Assembly (NCBI RefSeq): GCF_020181035.1
Contig: NZ_JAIQYY010000004.1
Location: forward strand, 184,215-248,214
Direction of reading: 5' to 3'
Length of the DNA stretch: 64,000 nucleotides
Source: Streptomyces sp. CoH27
GTDB taxonomy: Bacteria; Actinomycetota; Actinomycetes; Streptomycetales; Streptomycetaceae
Part shown: one piece after another, positions 1 through 8,111 of the stretch
How positions within the stretch are numbered: position 1 is the first letter of the stretch
How the letters are laid out: every line of letters begins with the position of its first letter
Notes under the pieces: model-generated
Told to the model about the DNA's origin: nothing
What the model saw: the letters and a program-made list of their open reading frames with translations, nothing else
The model's database searches: none
Position numbers and translations under genes: made by a program

Positions 1-743
1 GGGAGCGCGGCTGGCTGCTGGAGCGGGAGCGGGAGAGCGCCGCCGAGGCCGCCATCGCGGCCGAACGCGACCGGATCGCCCGGGAGCTGCACGACATCGT
101 CAGTCACAACGTCAGCCTCATGGTCGTCCAGGCGAGCGCCGCGCGCGAGGTGCTGGGCACCATGCCGGACGAGGCCGCGACCGCCCTCAGAGCCGTCGAG
201 GACGCCGGCCGGGGCGCCATGACCGACCTCAGACACCTGCTGGGCCTGCTGGCACCGGCCCCGGACGGCACGGAAACCGACACCGACGCCGGACCGGGCG
301 CGGACCGGTCGAGCACCCCGCTCGCCCCGCAGCCCGGCCTCGACCGGCTCGGCTCCCTGGTGGACCGGATATCGTTCGCGGGACTCCCCGTCGAGGTCCG
401 CGTTTCGGGCGAGCCGCGCCCGCTGCCCCAGGGCATCGACGTGACCGCCTACCGCATCGTCCAGGAGGCCCTGACCAATGCGCTCCGGCACGGCGACGGC
501 GGCACGGCGGAGGTGAGCGTGCGCTACGCCGACCACGCCCTGCGCGTCGAGGTGCTCAACTCCGGCCCCAGCGTGCTCACGGGTGACGCACCGGCCGCGC
601 CGAGACCGCGCGGCGAGGGCACCGGCCGCGGCCTGCTCGGGCTGCGCGAACGGGTCGCCGTCTACGGCGGTGACTTCGACGCCCGGCGCCGGCTCGGCGG
701 TGGCTACCGCGTCCGCGCCCGCATCCCGCTGGACCGCCCATGA
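1..743 (+). CDS. Sensor histidine kinase, DesK/NarX type (5' end outside window)
   Basis: This is the C-terminal kinase part of a two-component sensor; the start and any membrane domain lie before the window. The reading frame is open from base 3. The HisKA_3 dimerisation motif RELHDIVSHNVSLMV places the phosphorylated His at codon 90-92. A HATPase_c domain follows, with an N-box (EALTNALRHG, near 465-490) and a glycine-rich lid (GRGLLGLRERV, near 628-660). The TGA stop overlaps the ATG of the next gene by four bases, so sensor and regulator are translationally coupled. In this family the kinase autophosphorylates on His and passes phosphate to its partner NarL-type regulator. The stimulus cannot be told from this fragment. 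Confidence 0.93.
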   Translation, partial: ERGWLLERERESAAEAAIAAERDRIARELHDIVSHNVSLMVVQASAAREVLGTMPDEAATALRAVEDAGRGAMTDLRHLLGLLAPAPDGTETDTDAGPGADRSSTPLAPQPGLDRLGSLVDRISFAGLPVEVRVSGEPRPLPQGIDVTAYRIVQEALTNALRHGDGGTAEVSVRYADHALRVEVLNSGPSVLTGDAPAAPRPRGEGTGRGLLGLRERVAVYGGDFDARRRLGGGYRVRARIPLDRP

Positions 744-1435
744 CGCCGGACACCCCCGAGTGGGCGCCCCGCGTCCTGATCGCCGACGACCAGACCCTGA
801 TCCGCACCGGCTTCCGGCTGATCCTCACCGCCCGGGGCATCGAGGTGGTGGGCGAGGCAGCCGACGGCGCCGAGGCGGTCGCCGCGGTCCGGGAACTGCG
901 CCCGGACGTCGTGCTGATGGACATCCGCATGCCGGTCATGGACGGCCTGGCGGCCACCCGGCGCATCCTGGAGCGGGTCCCCGACTGCCGGGTCCTCATG
1001 CTGACCACGTTCGACCTGGACCGCTACGTCTACGAGGCTCTGTCGATCGGCGCCAGCGGCTTCCTGCTCAAGGACGTCACCCCGGAGCACCTCGCTGCGG
1101 CCGTACGCCTCGTCGGCACCGGCGACGCCCTGCTGGCCCCGCAGATCACCCGGCGCCTGGTGGAGCGGTACGCGGCCGAGGCTCGGCACACGGCCGAGGC
1201 CCCGCCCGCCGACCTGGCCGCTCTCACCCCGCGCGAGCGTGAGGTGCTGACCCTGATGGGCCGAGGCCTGTCCAACACGGAACTGGCCACCGAACTGACC
1301 TTGAGCGAGGCCACGATCAAGTCCCACGTGGCCCGCATCTTCGCCAAACTGGGCCTACGGGACCGCGCCCAGGCCGTCGTCCTCGCGTACGAGACAGGGC
1401 TGGTGGCGCCCCGAAGGGGCGCGGGGCCGTGTTGA
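740..1435 (+). CDS. NarL/FixJ-family response regulator
   Basis: A 231-residue DNA-binding response regulator. The N-terminal receiver domain has the acidic pocket (IADDQ near residues 14-18), the phosphoacceptor Asp61 in VVLMDIRMP, and a conserved Lys in GFLLKDVTP. The C-terminal LuxR-type HTH begins LTPREREVLTLM near residue 165 and ends in IKSHVARIFAKLGLRDR. Its start overlaps the upstream kinase stop by four bases, so it is almost certainly the cognate regulator. The last dozen codons, after AYETGLVAP, lie inside a GC-rich palindromic repeat that also supplies the stop codon, so the natural C-terminus may once have been different. Confidence 0.95.
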   Translation: MTPDTPEWAPRVLIADDQTLIRTGFRLILTARGIEVVGEAADGAEAVAAVRELRPDVVLMDIRMPVMDGLAATRRILERVPDCRVLMLTTFDLDRYVYEALSIGASGFLLKDVTPEHLAAAVRLVGTGDALLAPQITRRLVERYAAEARHTAEAPPADLAALTPREREVLTLMGRGLSNTELATELTLSEATIKSHVARIFAKLGLRDRAQAVVLAYETGLVAPRRGAGPC

Positions 1436-1474
1436 ATGTGCGGCTCTGCCGCGTGGGCGCGACCAGCCACGACG
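1406..1474. repeat. Dispersed Streptomyces-type intergenic palindromic element
   Basis: A perfect inverted repeat (gcgcccc-gaa-ggggcgc, 1406-1422) is followed by a second small hairpin (gcggc-tct-gccgc, 1440-1452) and the tail gtgggcgcgaccagccacg. From memory, this arrangement matches a short element scattered through Streptomyces intergenic regions, often just after stop codons. Here it begins inside the response-regulator gene and contains its stop codon (1433-1435). It probably acts as the transcription terminator between the convergent regulator and lacI-type genes. The identification as a dispersed element is recollection, not a search. Confidence 0.55.
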
Positions 1475-1521
1475 CCGCAGACGCCTGACGGCCTTCCCGG
1501 CACTCCACTGGGCGCTGTCGC

Positions 1522-2553
1522 TCAAGCAGACTCGCGCCGCACCAACTCCGTAGGAAGAATCACCGCCGCCGGATCCTCCCCGCCCATCTGAGCGAGCAGC
1601 ACCCGCACCATCTCACCGCTGATCCGGTCCCACGGCTGCCGGATCGTGGTGAGCTCCGGCGTCGCGGCCGTCGCCGCCGGGGAGTCGTCGAAACCCCCGA
1701 CAGCGATGTCATCCGGCACCCCCTTGCCGGCCCGGTGCAGCGCCGCCAGCACGCCCTGCGCCATCAGGTCGGAGGCCACGAACACCGCGTCCATGTCCGG
1801 TGCCTGCGCCAGCAGCCGCTCCGCGCCCGCCTCACCGCTCGCCCGGCTGTAGTCACCGGAGACGATGAGCTGCTCGTCGACCCCGATGCCCGCCTCGGCG
1901 AGCACCTCCTTGTACCCGGCGAGCCGCTCCACACCACCGGGAGTGTCCAGCGGACCGGTGACCACACCGATCCGCCGCCGGCCCAGCGACAGCAGGTGCC
2001 GGACCATGTCCCGGGCGCCGTCCCGGTCGTCGGCGGCCACGTAACTCACCTTGGAGCCCAGGCCGATGGGCTTGCCGCAGGCGACGAGCGGCACGCCCGC
2101 CTCCCGCAGCTCCTCCGCGACCGGGTCACCGGAGTGGCTGGAGACCAGCAGCACCCCGTCGACGTGCCCGGCGGTGATGTACCGCGTGATCCGCCGCCGT
2201 TCGTCCTCGGTGCCCGCCAGCATCAGCAGCAGCGGCACGTCGTGCGCGGCCAGCGCCTGGGTGCAACCGCGCAGCAGGACATTGAAGTTGGGGTCCTCGA
2301 AGAACCGCTCCTGCGGCTCGGTCAGCAGAAAGCCGACCGAGTCGGAGCGCCCGGTGATCAGCGAACGGGCGTGCCGGTTCACGACGTACCCGGTCTTGCG
2401 TATGGCGGCGTTGACCGCCTCCTGCGCGGCGGGACTGACGTAGTGCCCGCCGTTGAGCACGCGCGAGACGGTGCCGCGCGAGACGCCTGCCTCGCGCGCC
2501 ACGTCGTGGATCGTCGGCGGTTTGCGCCGGCCCCCCGGATTGCTCATGGTCAT
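1522..2553 (-). CDS. LacI-family transcriptional regulator of the galactan locus
   Basis: A 343-residue repressor. The N-terminal LacI HTH is clear (TIHDVAREAGVSRGTVSRVL, about residues 13-32), followed by a hinge and a periplasmic-binding-protein-like sugar sensor domain ending in the typical PELTTIRQPW segment. The ATG at 2553 overlaps the stop of the upstream permease gene by four bases; a second ATG lies two codons downstream. It is the last gene of a four-gene operon (binding protein, two permeases, regulator), so its own expression should be under the same operators. By context it represses the galactan genes and is released by a galacto-oligosaccharide; the inducer is inference. Confidence 0.93.
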   Translation of the reverse strand: MTMSNPGGRRKPPTIHDVAREAGVSRGTVSRVLNGGHYVSPAAQEAVNAAIRKTGYVVNRHARSLITGRSDSVGFLLTEPQERFFEDPNFNVLLRGCTQALAAHDVPLLLMLAGTEDERRRITRYITAGHVDGVLLVSSHSGDPVAEELREAGVPLVACGKPIGLGSKVSYVAADDRDGARDMVRHLLSLGRRRIGVVTGPLDTPGGVERLAGYKEVLAEAGIGVDEQLIVSGDYSRASGEAGAERLLAQAPDMDAVFVASDLMAQGVLAALHRAGKGVPDDIAVGGFDDSPAATAATPELTTIRQPWDRISGEMVRVLLAQMGGEDPAAVILPTELVRRESA

Positions 2554-3455
2554 GACTTTACGGCCCCGGAGAGCAGGTCGAGGCTCCAGAACCGCTGAAT
2601 GATCAGGAACAGCGCGATCAGCGGGAGGACCGCGAGGAACGCGCCCGTGATCACCAGCGTGTACAGAGCCGGCGTGTTGGAGCCCTGTTCCAGCAGCGTG
2701 TACAGACCCAGTGTGAGCGGGAACTTGTTGTCGTCGCTGAGCATGATGTACGGCAGCAGGAAGTTGTTCCAGATCGCGACGAACTGGAACAGGAACACGG
2801 TGACCATGCCCGGGATCATCATCGGCAGCGCGATGCGGGTGAAGATCCGCCACTCGCTCGCCCCGTCCATCCGGCCGGCCTCCACCACATCGGTGGGGAC
2901 GGCGGCGGAGGCGTAGATCCGGGCGAGGTAGACGCCGTACGGGGAGAGGATCTGCGGCAGCAGCACGGACAGGTAGGAGTCCGTGAGGTTGGCCTTCGCC
3001 AGCAGCAGGTACTGCGGGACGGCGAGGATCACCGGCGGCATCAGGACGCCCGCGAGCAGCACGTTGAAGATCGTCTCGCGGCCCTTGAACCGGTAGGTCG
3101 CGAGCGCGTAGCCGCTGAACGCCGACACGGCCGTGGACAGCAGGGCGCCGACACCGGAGTACAGGGCGGAGTTGCCCATCCAGCTCCAGTAGATGCCGCC
3201 CCGGTAGGCGTTCAGGTCCTTGATGTTCTGCGTGAACCCGGTGCCGGGCAGGAAGGTGAAGGTGGAGAACAGCTCGTGCCCGGACTTGGTGGACGCGATC
3301 ACCACCCAGGCGACCGGCAGCAGCGTGTAGATCGCGCCGAGCAGCAGGGTGATCGTCGGCACCAGCGCGATCCGGCGGCGCAGCGGCGGGCGCCGTGCCG
3401 TACCGGGTGTGGTGCCGGCCGCCGGGGCGGCCTTGTGGACGGCGAGGGTGCTCAT
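2550..3455 (-). CDS. Carbohydrate ABC transporter permease (MalG type)
   Basis: A 301-residue inner-membrane permease of the MalG/AraQ type with about six hydrophobic helices. The cytoplasmic EAA loop that contacts the ATPase reads EAGRMDGASEWRIFTRIALP. The ATG at 3455 overlaps the stop of the preceding permease gene by four bases and the stop overlaps the lacI-type start, so the operon is tightly coupled. With the partner permease and the lipoprotein it forms the membrane channel of a CUT1 sugar importer. No ATPase gene is present; Streptomyces CUT1 importers usually share the distant MsiK ATPase, which is established for other sugars but inferred here. Confidence 0.95.
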   Translation of the reverse strand: MSTLAVHKAAPAAGTTPGTARRPPLRRRIALVPTITLLLGAIYTLLPVAWVVIASTKSGHELFSTFTFLPGTGFTQNIKDLNAYRGGIYWSWMGNSALYSGVGALLSTAVSAFSGYALATYRFKGRETIFNVLLAGVLMPPVILAVPQYLLLAKANLTDSYLSVLLPQILSPYGVYLARIYASAAVPTDVVEAGRMDGASEWRIFTRIALPMMIPGMVTVFLFQFVAIWNNFLLPYIMLSDDNKFPLTLGLYTLLEQGSNTPALYTLVITGAFLAVLPLIALFLIIQRFWSLDLLSGAVKS

Positions 3456-4426
3456 CGCGCCTCCTGCTTGTTGCGGCGGTTCGCGGCCCGCAGGAAACCG
3501 AACGACAGGACCAGCGTGACCAGAGCGATCAGGACCGCCTCGGCGGCCGCCGAGTAGATGTCGTTCCGGTGGAAGGCGTCCTGGTACACCTTCATCAGCG
3601 GACTCCAGCTCGTGTCGACGGAGTTGGTGAGCGGTTTGAGGGTGGTCGGCTCGTTGTACACCTGGAGCGTCGCGATGATCGAGAAGAAGAAGGTCAGCAC
3701 CAGCGAGGGTGCCACCATCGGGATCTTGATCTTCAGGGCGATCTGCAGCGGCGTCGCGCCGTCCAGCCTCGCCGCCTCGTACACCTCGGCCGGTATGGAC
3801 CTCAGCGAGGTGTAGATGACGATCATGTTGAAGCCGGTGCCGCCCCAGACCGCGATGTTCGACAGAGCGAGATAGAGCGGACCGCCGTCCAGCAGGTTCG
3901 GCTGCGGCAGGTGGAGCTTGGCGAGGACGTAGTAGAAGGGGCTCACGTCCGGCAGGTACAGGAAGCCCCACAGCAGCGCCGCCACCACACCGGGGATGGC
4001 GTACGGCAGGAAGATCGCGAGCCGGGTGAACGGGGTGAACCGCACCTTGTCGGAGTCCAGCATCAGCGCGAACAGCAGGGCGAGGCCCAGCATCACCGGG
4101 ACGACGATGCAGCCGTAGCCGAGCACCCGCAGCGCGCCGTGCAGCAGCTCGCTGTCCTTGAAGGCGCCGGTGTAGTTCTCGACGCCGGCCCAGACCTCCT
4201 TGCGGGCGTTGGCACCGAGCCCGAGCCCGGAGACGTGCACCTTGCGGAAGCTGAGGAAGACCGCGTAGCCGATGGGCAGCGCGAAGAAGAGAGCGAAGAG
4301 GATCGTGGCGGGGAGGAGGAAAAAGTAGGGGGCGCTTCGCGCTCGTCTGAGGGTGGTGGTGGGAGACGGGTGGGCGTACGGGGCCCCCTTGGCCCCGTAC
4401 GACGTCCGGCTTGCGGGGCTTGTCAC
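3452..4426 (-). CDS. Carbohydrate ABC transporter permease (MalF type)
   Basis: A 324-residue permease of the MalF/UgpA type with a hydrophobic first helix near residues 27-50 (FFLLPATILFALFFALPIG) and an EAA loop reading EAARLDGATPLQIALKIKIP. The GTG start at 4426 overlaps the stop of the binding-protein gene (GTGA), which decides the start over other codons in a long upstream open frame. It is the partner of the MalG-type permease downstream. Together they should import galacto-oligosaccharides made by the GH53 enzyme, an inference from the neighbours. Confidence 0.94.
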   Translation of the reverse strand: MTSPASRTSYGAKGAPYAHPSPTTTLRRARSAPYFFLLPATILFALFFALPIGYAVFLSFRKVHVSGLGLGANARKEVWAGVENYTGAFKDSELLHGALRVLGYGCIVVPVMLGLALLFALMLDSDKVRFTPFTRLAIFLPYAIPGVVAALLWGFLYLPDVSPFYYVLAKLHLPQPNLLDGGPLYLALSNIAVWGGTGFNMIVIYTSLRSIPAEVYEAARLDGATPLQIALKIKIPMVAPSLVLTFFFSIIATLQVYNEPTTLKPLTNSVDTSWSPLMKVYQDAFHRNDIYSAAAEAVLIALVTLVLSFGFLRAANRRNKQEAR

Positions 4427-5739
4427 TGGGAGACCTCGAAGCCCTGCTTCTTCATGTCGGCGACCGTGGCGTCCTGCATCTGCTTCAGGGCGGCGGCGAA
4501 GTCCGACTTGTTCTTGGCGGCGGCGCCGAACGCGTCGTTGAAGGTGGCGTACGCGACGTTCACGTTCGGGCCCCAGGCCGACGGCGCGGTGGTCTTGGCG
4601 ATCTCGGCGGCCTTCGGGTAGAAGTCGGCCTGGTTGGAGAAGTACGCCGGCGGGTTCGAGAAGGCGCCGCTGAGCTGCGCGGACGTCGAGGCCGGGTAGA
4701 TCCCGCTGTCCTTGGCCAGGGCGTCGAGGGCGTCGTGGTCGGTGTTCAGCCAGGCGGCGAACTTGGCGGCGGCGTCCTTGTGCGCGGAGTCGGTGGTCAC
4801 GGCCGTCGAGGAGCCGCCCCAGCTGCCGGTCACGTCCTGGCTCGCCGACCACTGCGGCAGCGGGGCCATGGCCCACTTGCCCTTGGTGTCGGGCGCGGCC
4901 GTGGTCAGCGTGCCCGGCGCCCACACGGCGCTCACCCAGGCGATCTGCTTACCGGTGTCGAGAGCCTTGTTCCAGGACGGCGTGTACATCGGCTGGTTGT
5001 CGATGACGCCCTCCTTGACCAGCCCGCCCCAGAACGTGGCGACCTTCTGGGTGGCCGGGTCGTCGATCGCGACCTTCCACTTGCTGCCGGAGGTGGTCCA
5101 CCACTTGGCGCCGGCCTGCTGGGCGAGGCCCGCGAAGAGACCGGAGTCGTTGGCGGAGAAGGTGGTCAGCGCCTTGTCCGGAGCCTTCTTCTTCAGCTGG
5201 CGGGCGGTCTCGGCGAACTGGTCCCAGGTGGTCGGGACCGTCAGGCCGTACTGCTTGAACAGGTCCTCGCGGTAGTAGAACATCATCGGGCCGATGTCCT
5301 GCGGGACCGCGTAGACGGCGTCCGTGCCGAGCGTGGTCTGCTGCCAGACGCCCTCGGCGAACTTGTTCTTGACGTCGCCGACCTGCTTGGAGATGTCGGC
5401 CAGCGCGCCATTGCTGACCAGGGTCGGCAGCGCCTGGTACTCGGCCTGCACCAGGTCCGGGGCCTGCTTCGCCTTGTGCGCGGTGAGGATCTTGGTGATC
5501 AGCGTGTCGCCGCCGGCCTGCTTCTTCGCCGTGACGGTGATCCGGTCCTTCTTGCCCGGCCCCTTGTTCCACAGGTCCACGACCTTGTCCATGCCGGGCG
5601 TCCAGGTCCAGTACGTCAGCGAGACCGGACCGGACTCGGACTTGCTGTCGTCCCCGGAGCCGCAGGCGGCGAGGGTGGTCGCGCCCAGCGCGACGGCGAG
5701 GGCGGTTGTCACGAGGCGACGGCGCTTCGTGTGCGGCAT
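4423..5739 (-). CDS. Extracellular sugar-binding lipoprotein of ABC importer
   Basis: A 438-residue solute-binding protein of the MalE type. It has a signal peptide with a lipobox (TLAAC, lipidated Cys26) followed by a polar GSGDDSKS linker, so it is tethered to the outer face of the membrane. The mature part has the fold signature of cluster-1 sugar binders (SLTYWTWTPGMDKVVDLW at the start, and NTDHDALDALAKDSGIYPA late in the protein). The ATG at 5739 is chosen for its GGGAGAA ribosome site and because the signal peptide begins there. First gene of the import operon, divergent from the beta-galactosidase. The ligand is probably a galacto-oligosaccharide, judged from the two neighbouring enzymes. 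Confidence 0.94.
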   Translation of the reverse strand: MPHTKRRRLVTTALAVALGATTLAACGSGDDSKSESGPVSLTYWTWTPGMDKVVDLWNKGPGKKDRITVTAKKQAGGDTLITKILTAHKAKQAPDLVQAEYQALPTLVSNGALADISKQVGDVKNKFAEGVWQQTTLGTDAVYAVPQDIGPMMFYYREDLFKQYGLTVPTTWDQFAETARQLKKKAPDKALTTFSANDSGLFAGLAQQAGAKWWTTSGSKWKVAIDDPATQKVATFWGGLVKEGVIDNQPMYTPSWNKALDTGKQIAWVSAVWAPGTLTTAAPDTKGKWAMAPLPQWSASQDVTGSWGGSSTAVTTDSAHKDAAAKFAAWLNTDHDALDALAKDSGIYPASTSAQLSGAFSNPPAYFSNQADFYPKAAEIAKTTAPSAWGPNVNVAYATFNDAFGAAAKNKSDFAAALKQMQDATVADMKKQGFEVSQ

Positions 5740-5798
5740 GGTTTCTCCCCTGACCTGGGTCCCCGCCCGCTGCGGGGACCTGCCATGCAGATGTGCGC

Positions 5799-5812
5799 TG
5801 TGCACGTTCACA
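5799..5812. promoter_or_regulatory. LacI-type operator 1
   Basis: The sequence TGTGCACGTTCACA is a near-palindrome in the 5' leader of the binding-protein gene. It differs at two positions from operator 2. LacI-family repressors bind such 14-16 bp inverted repeats with a central CG. Confidence 0.65.
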
Positions 5813-5852
5813 TGACCTGGGTGCTCGCCCGTCGCAAGCCCCTGCCATGCTT

Positions 5853-5868
5853 CTGTGAGCGTTCACAG
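5853..5868. promoter_or_regulatory. LacI-type operator 2 overlapping the importer promoter
   Basis: CTGTGAGCGTTCACAG is an almost perfect inverted repeat centred on CG. It overlaps the likely -10 hexamer (5865-5870 on the minus strand) of the importer operon, the expected position for repression. Confidence 0.75.
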
Positions 5869-5895
5869 TAGAGAAACATCCCGGACACTTGTCAA
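5865..5895 (-). promoter_or_regulatory. Predicted promoter of the galactan importer operon
   Basis: On the minus strand a consensus -35 (TTGACA, 5890-5895) and a -10-like TACTGT (5865-5870) are 19 bp apart, a little wider than ideal. The -10 lies inside operator 2. Transcription would give a leader of about 120 bases before the ATG at 5739, with operator 1 inside it. Confidence 0.6.
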
Positions 5896-5942
5896 TGGTT
5901 GTTGCTGTGCGGTTATGTTGGGCTCGCACCGCCGCCGCTGTG

Positions 5943-5956
5943 TGTGCACGTTCCCA
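5943..5956. promoter_or_regulatory. LacI-type operator 3, upstream of the beta-galactosidase
   Basis: TGTGCACGTTCCCA matches operator 1 at 13 of 14 positions and lies 27 bp before the GH42 start codon. A weak TTGTCA (5889-5894) and TATGTT (5914-5919) pair upstream could be the rightward promoter. The site would block that transcript near its start. Confidence 0.6.
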
Positions 5957-5982
5957 AATGATCGATTAAGCGGGAGACATCC

Positions 5983-8004
5983 ATGCCGGACACCAGCCCC
6001 AGGGGCCTCACCAGGCTCGCCTTCGGTGGCGACTACAACCCCGAGCAGTGGCCGGAGAGCGTCTGGCAGGAGGACGTCCGGCTGATGCGGGAGGCCGACG
6101 TCACGATGGTCAGCGTCGGGATCTTCTCCTGGGCCCTGCTGGAACCGGCCCCGGGGGAGTACGACTTCGGCTGGCTGGACCGGATCATCGGCCTGCTGCA
6201 CGAGAACGGCATCCGCGTCGACCTCGGCACGCCCACCGTGGCCCCGCCCGCCTGGTTCTACCGGGCGCACCCCGAGGCCCTGCCGGTGACCGCCGAGGGC
6301 ATGCGCCACGAGTTCGGCTCCCGCGGCGCGATCTGCCACAGCAACGCCGACTACCGGGCCGCCGCCAAGGCGATCACCGTGAAGCTCGCCGAACGCTACA
6401 GCGACCATCCCGCCCTCGCCCTGTGGCACGTGCACAACGAGTACGGCGTCCCCGTGTCGGCCTGCTACTGCGACTCCTGCGCCGCCCACTTCCGCCGCTG
6501 GCTCGCGCGGACCTACGGCACGGTCGACGCGGTCAACAAGGCCTGGGGAACGGCATTCTGGGGCCAGCGCTACACGAGCTTCGAGCAGATCAACCCGCCC
6601 CGGGCCACCCCGACCGTCGGCAACCCGGGCCAGGCCCTGGACTACAAGCGGTTCGCCGACGCGACCATCCGCGAGAACTTCCGCGCCGAACGCGACATCC
6701 TGCACCGCCTCTCACCCGGCGTCCCGGTCACCACCAACTTCATGACCGCGCTCAGCCAGTGCGACTCGATCGACTACTGGGCCTGGGGCCGCGAGGTCGA
6801 CCTCGTCACCAACGACCACTACCTGATCACCGACGGCCGCCGCACCCACGTCAATCTCGCGATGGCCGCCGACACCACGCGTTCGGTCGCTGGCGGCTCG
6901 CCCTGGCTGCTGCTGGAGCACTCCACCTCGGGCATCAACTGGCAGCCCCGCAACCCCGCCAAGGCCCCCGGCCAGATGGCCCGCAACTCCCTGGCCCATG
7001 TGGCCCGCGGCTCCGAGGGCGCGATGTTCTTTCAGTGGCGCCAGTCCCGGCGCGGCGCCGAGAAGTTCCACTCGGCGATGCTGCCGCACGGCGGCACCGA
7101 CACCCGGGTGTGGCGCGAGGTCGTCGAACTCGGGGCGTCCATCGACTCGTTGAGCGCCGTCCGCGGCACCCGCACCCAGGCCGACGCCGCCATGCTGTGG
7201 GACTGGCAGTCCTGGTGGGCGCAGAATCTCTCCTGGCGTCCCAGCGAGGACCACGACGCGCGTGAGCGCGCCGACTCCTTCTACGAGGCCCTCTACGACC
7301 GCCACCTCACGGTCGATTTCGCCCACCCGGAAGCCGACTTGTCGGCCTATCCCCTTGTCGTCGTACCGGCCCTGTACCTGATGACGGAGGCGGCCGGGAA
7401 CAACGTCCGGGAGTACGTCGAGAACGGCGGCACGCTCGTGGTGTCGTACTTCTCCGGCATCGTCGACGAGCACGACGCCGTGCACGAGGGCGCCTACCCG
7501 GGTGCGCTGCGCGACGTCCTCGGCCTGACGGTGGAGGAGTTCTCGCCGCTGCTGAAGGACGAGCGGGTGCGGCTGACTGGCCCCGACGGCTCCGAGCTGT
7601 CCGGGGACGTGTGGACGGAGTTCGTCGTGCCGCGCGGCGCCGAGACCGTGTGGACCTACGCCGACGGACTCACCGCGGGCCGCCCGGCCGTCACCCGGCA
7701 CCGGCTCGGCAAGGGCACCGCCTGGTACGTCTCCACCCGACTCGGCGCCCAGGGCCTGGACGCCCTGATCGGCTGGGCGGCCGACGACGCCCAGCTCGCC
7801 CCGCGCGCCGACCTGCCCCGGGACGTCGAAGTGGTGTGCCGCAGCGGCGAGTCCGGCACCTACCTCTTCGCGATCAACCACACCGCCGGCGACACCAAGG
7901 TGCCGCTGGACACGCCCGGCACCGAGCTGCTGACGGGCGAACGCGCCGCGGGCCGCCTCCCGGTCCCGGCGGGGGCCGTCCGGGTCGTACGACTCGACGG
8001 CTGA
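5983..8004 (+). CDS. GH42 beta-galactosidase
   Basis: A 673-residue glycoside hydrolase of family 42 with no signal peptide, so it acts in the cytoplasm on imported galactosides. The N-terminal barrel begins LAFGGDYNPEQWPE, a family hallmark. The acid/base Glu153 is in WHVHNEYG and the nucleophile Glu312 is in LLLEHSTSG. A cluster of Cys (near 161-168, CYCDSC) resembles the zinc site seen in some GH42 enzymes. A trimerisation-type domain and a small C-terminal beta domain follow. ATG at 5983 follows GGGAGA at about 7 bp. It should release galactose from galacto-oligosaccharides taken up by the divergent importer. Confidence 0.96.
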   Translation: MPDTSPRGLTRLAFGGDYNPEQWPESVWQEDVRLMREADVTMVSVGIFSWALLEPAPGEYDFGWLDRIIGLLHENGIRVDLGTPTVAPPAWFYRAHPEALPVTAEGMRHEFGSRGAICHSNADYRAAAKAITVKLAERYSDHPALALWHVHNEYGVPVSACYCDSCAAHFRRWLARTYGTVDAVNKAWGTAFWGQRYTSFEQINPPRATPTVGNPGQALDYKRFADATIRENFRAERDILHRLSPGVPVTTNFMTALSQCDSIDYWAWGREVDLVTNDHYLITDGRRTHVNLAMAADTTRSVAGGSPWLLLEHSTSGINWQPRNPAKAPGQMARNSLAHVARGSEGAMFFQWRQSRRGAEKFHSAMLPHGGTDTRVWREVVELGASIDSLSAVRGTRTQADAAMLWDWQSWWAQNLSWRPSEDHDARERADSFYEALYDRHLTVDFAHPEADLSAYPLVVVPALYLMTEAAGNNVREYVENGGTLVVSYFSGIVDEHDAVHEGAYPGALRDVLGLTVEEFSPLLKDERVRLTGPDGSELSGDVWTEFVVPRGAETVWTYADGLTAGRPAVTRHRLGKGTAWYVSTRLGAQGLDALIGWAADDAQLAPRADLPRDVEVVCRSGESGTYLFAINHTAGDTKVPLDTPGTELLTGERAAGRLPVPAGAVRVVRLDG

Positions 8005-8011
8005 GCAGGCT

Positions 8012-8076
8012 CCCCTCCGCCCGCGTGTGCCACGAGAGCCGTGGGCGGAGGGGTTCTCCTCCGGCCCCACCGGAGG
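8012..8076 (+). terminator. Paired hairpins between GH42 and GH53 genes
   Basis: An 11-bp inverted repeat (8012-8022 with 8043-8053, 20-base loop) is followed by a 7-bp hairpin (8058-8064 with 8070-8076). There is no U-tract. They may attenuate or stabilise the transcript between the two enzyme genes, giving different expression of intracellular and secreted enzymes. Confidence 0.5.
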
Positions 8077-8111
8077 CCCCCTCCCCAGTTACGTCGAAGG
8101 GACGACGGACG

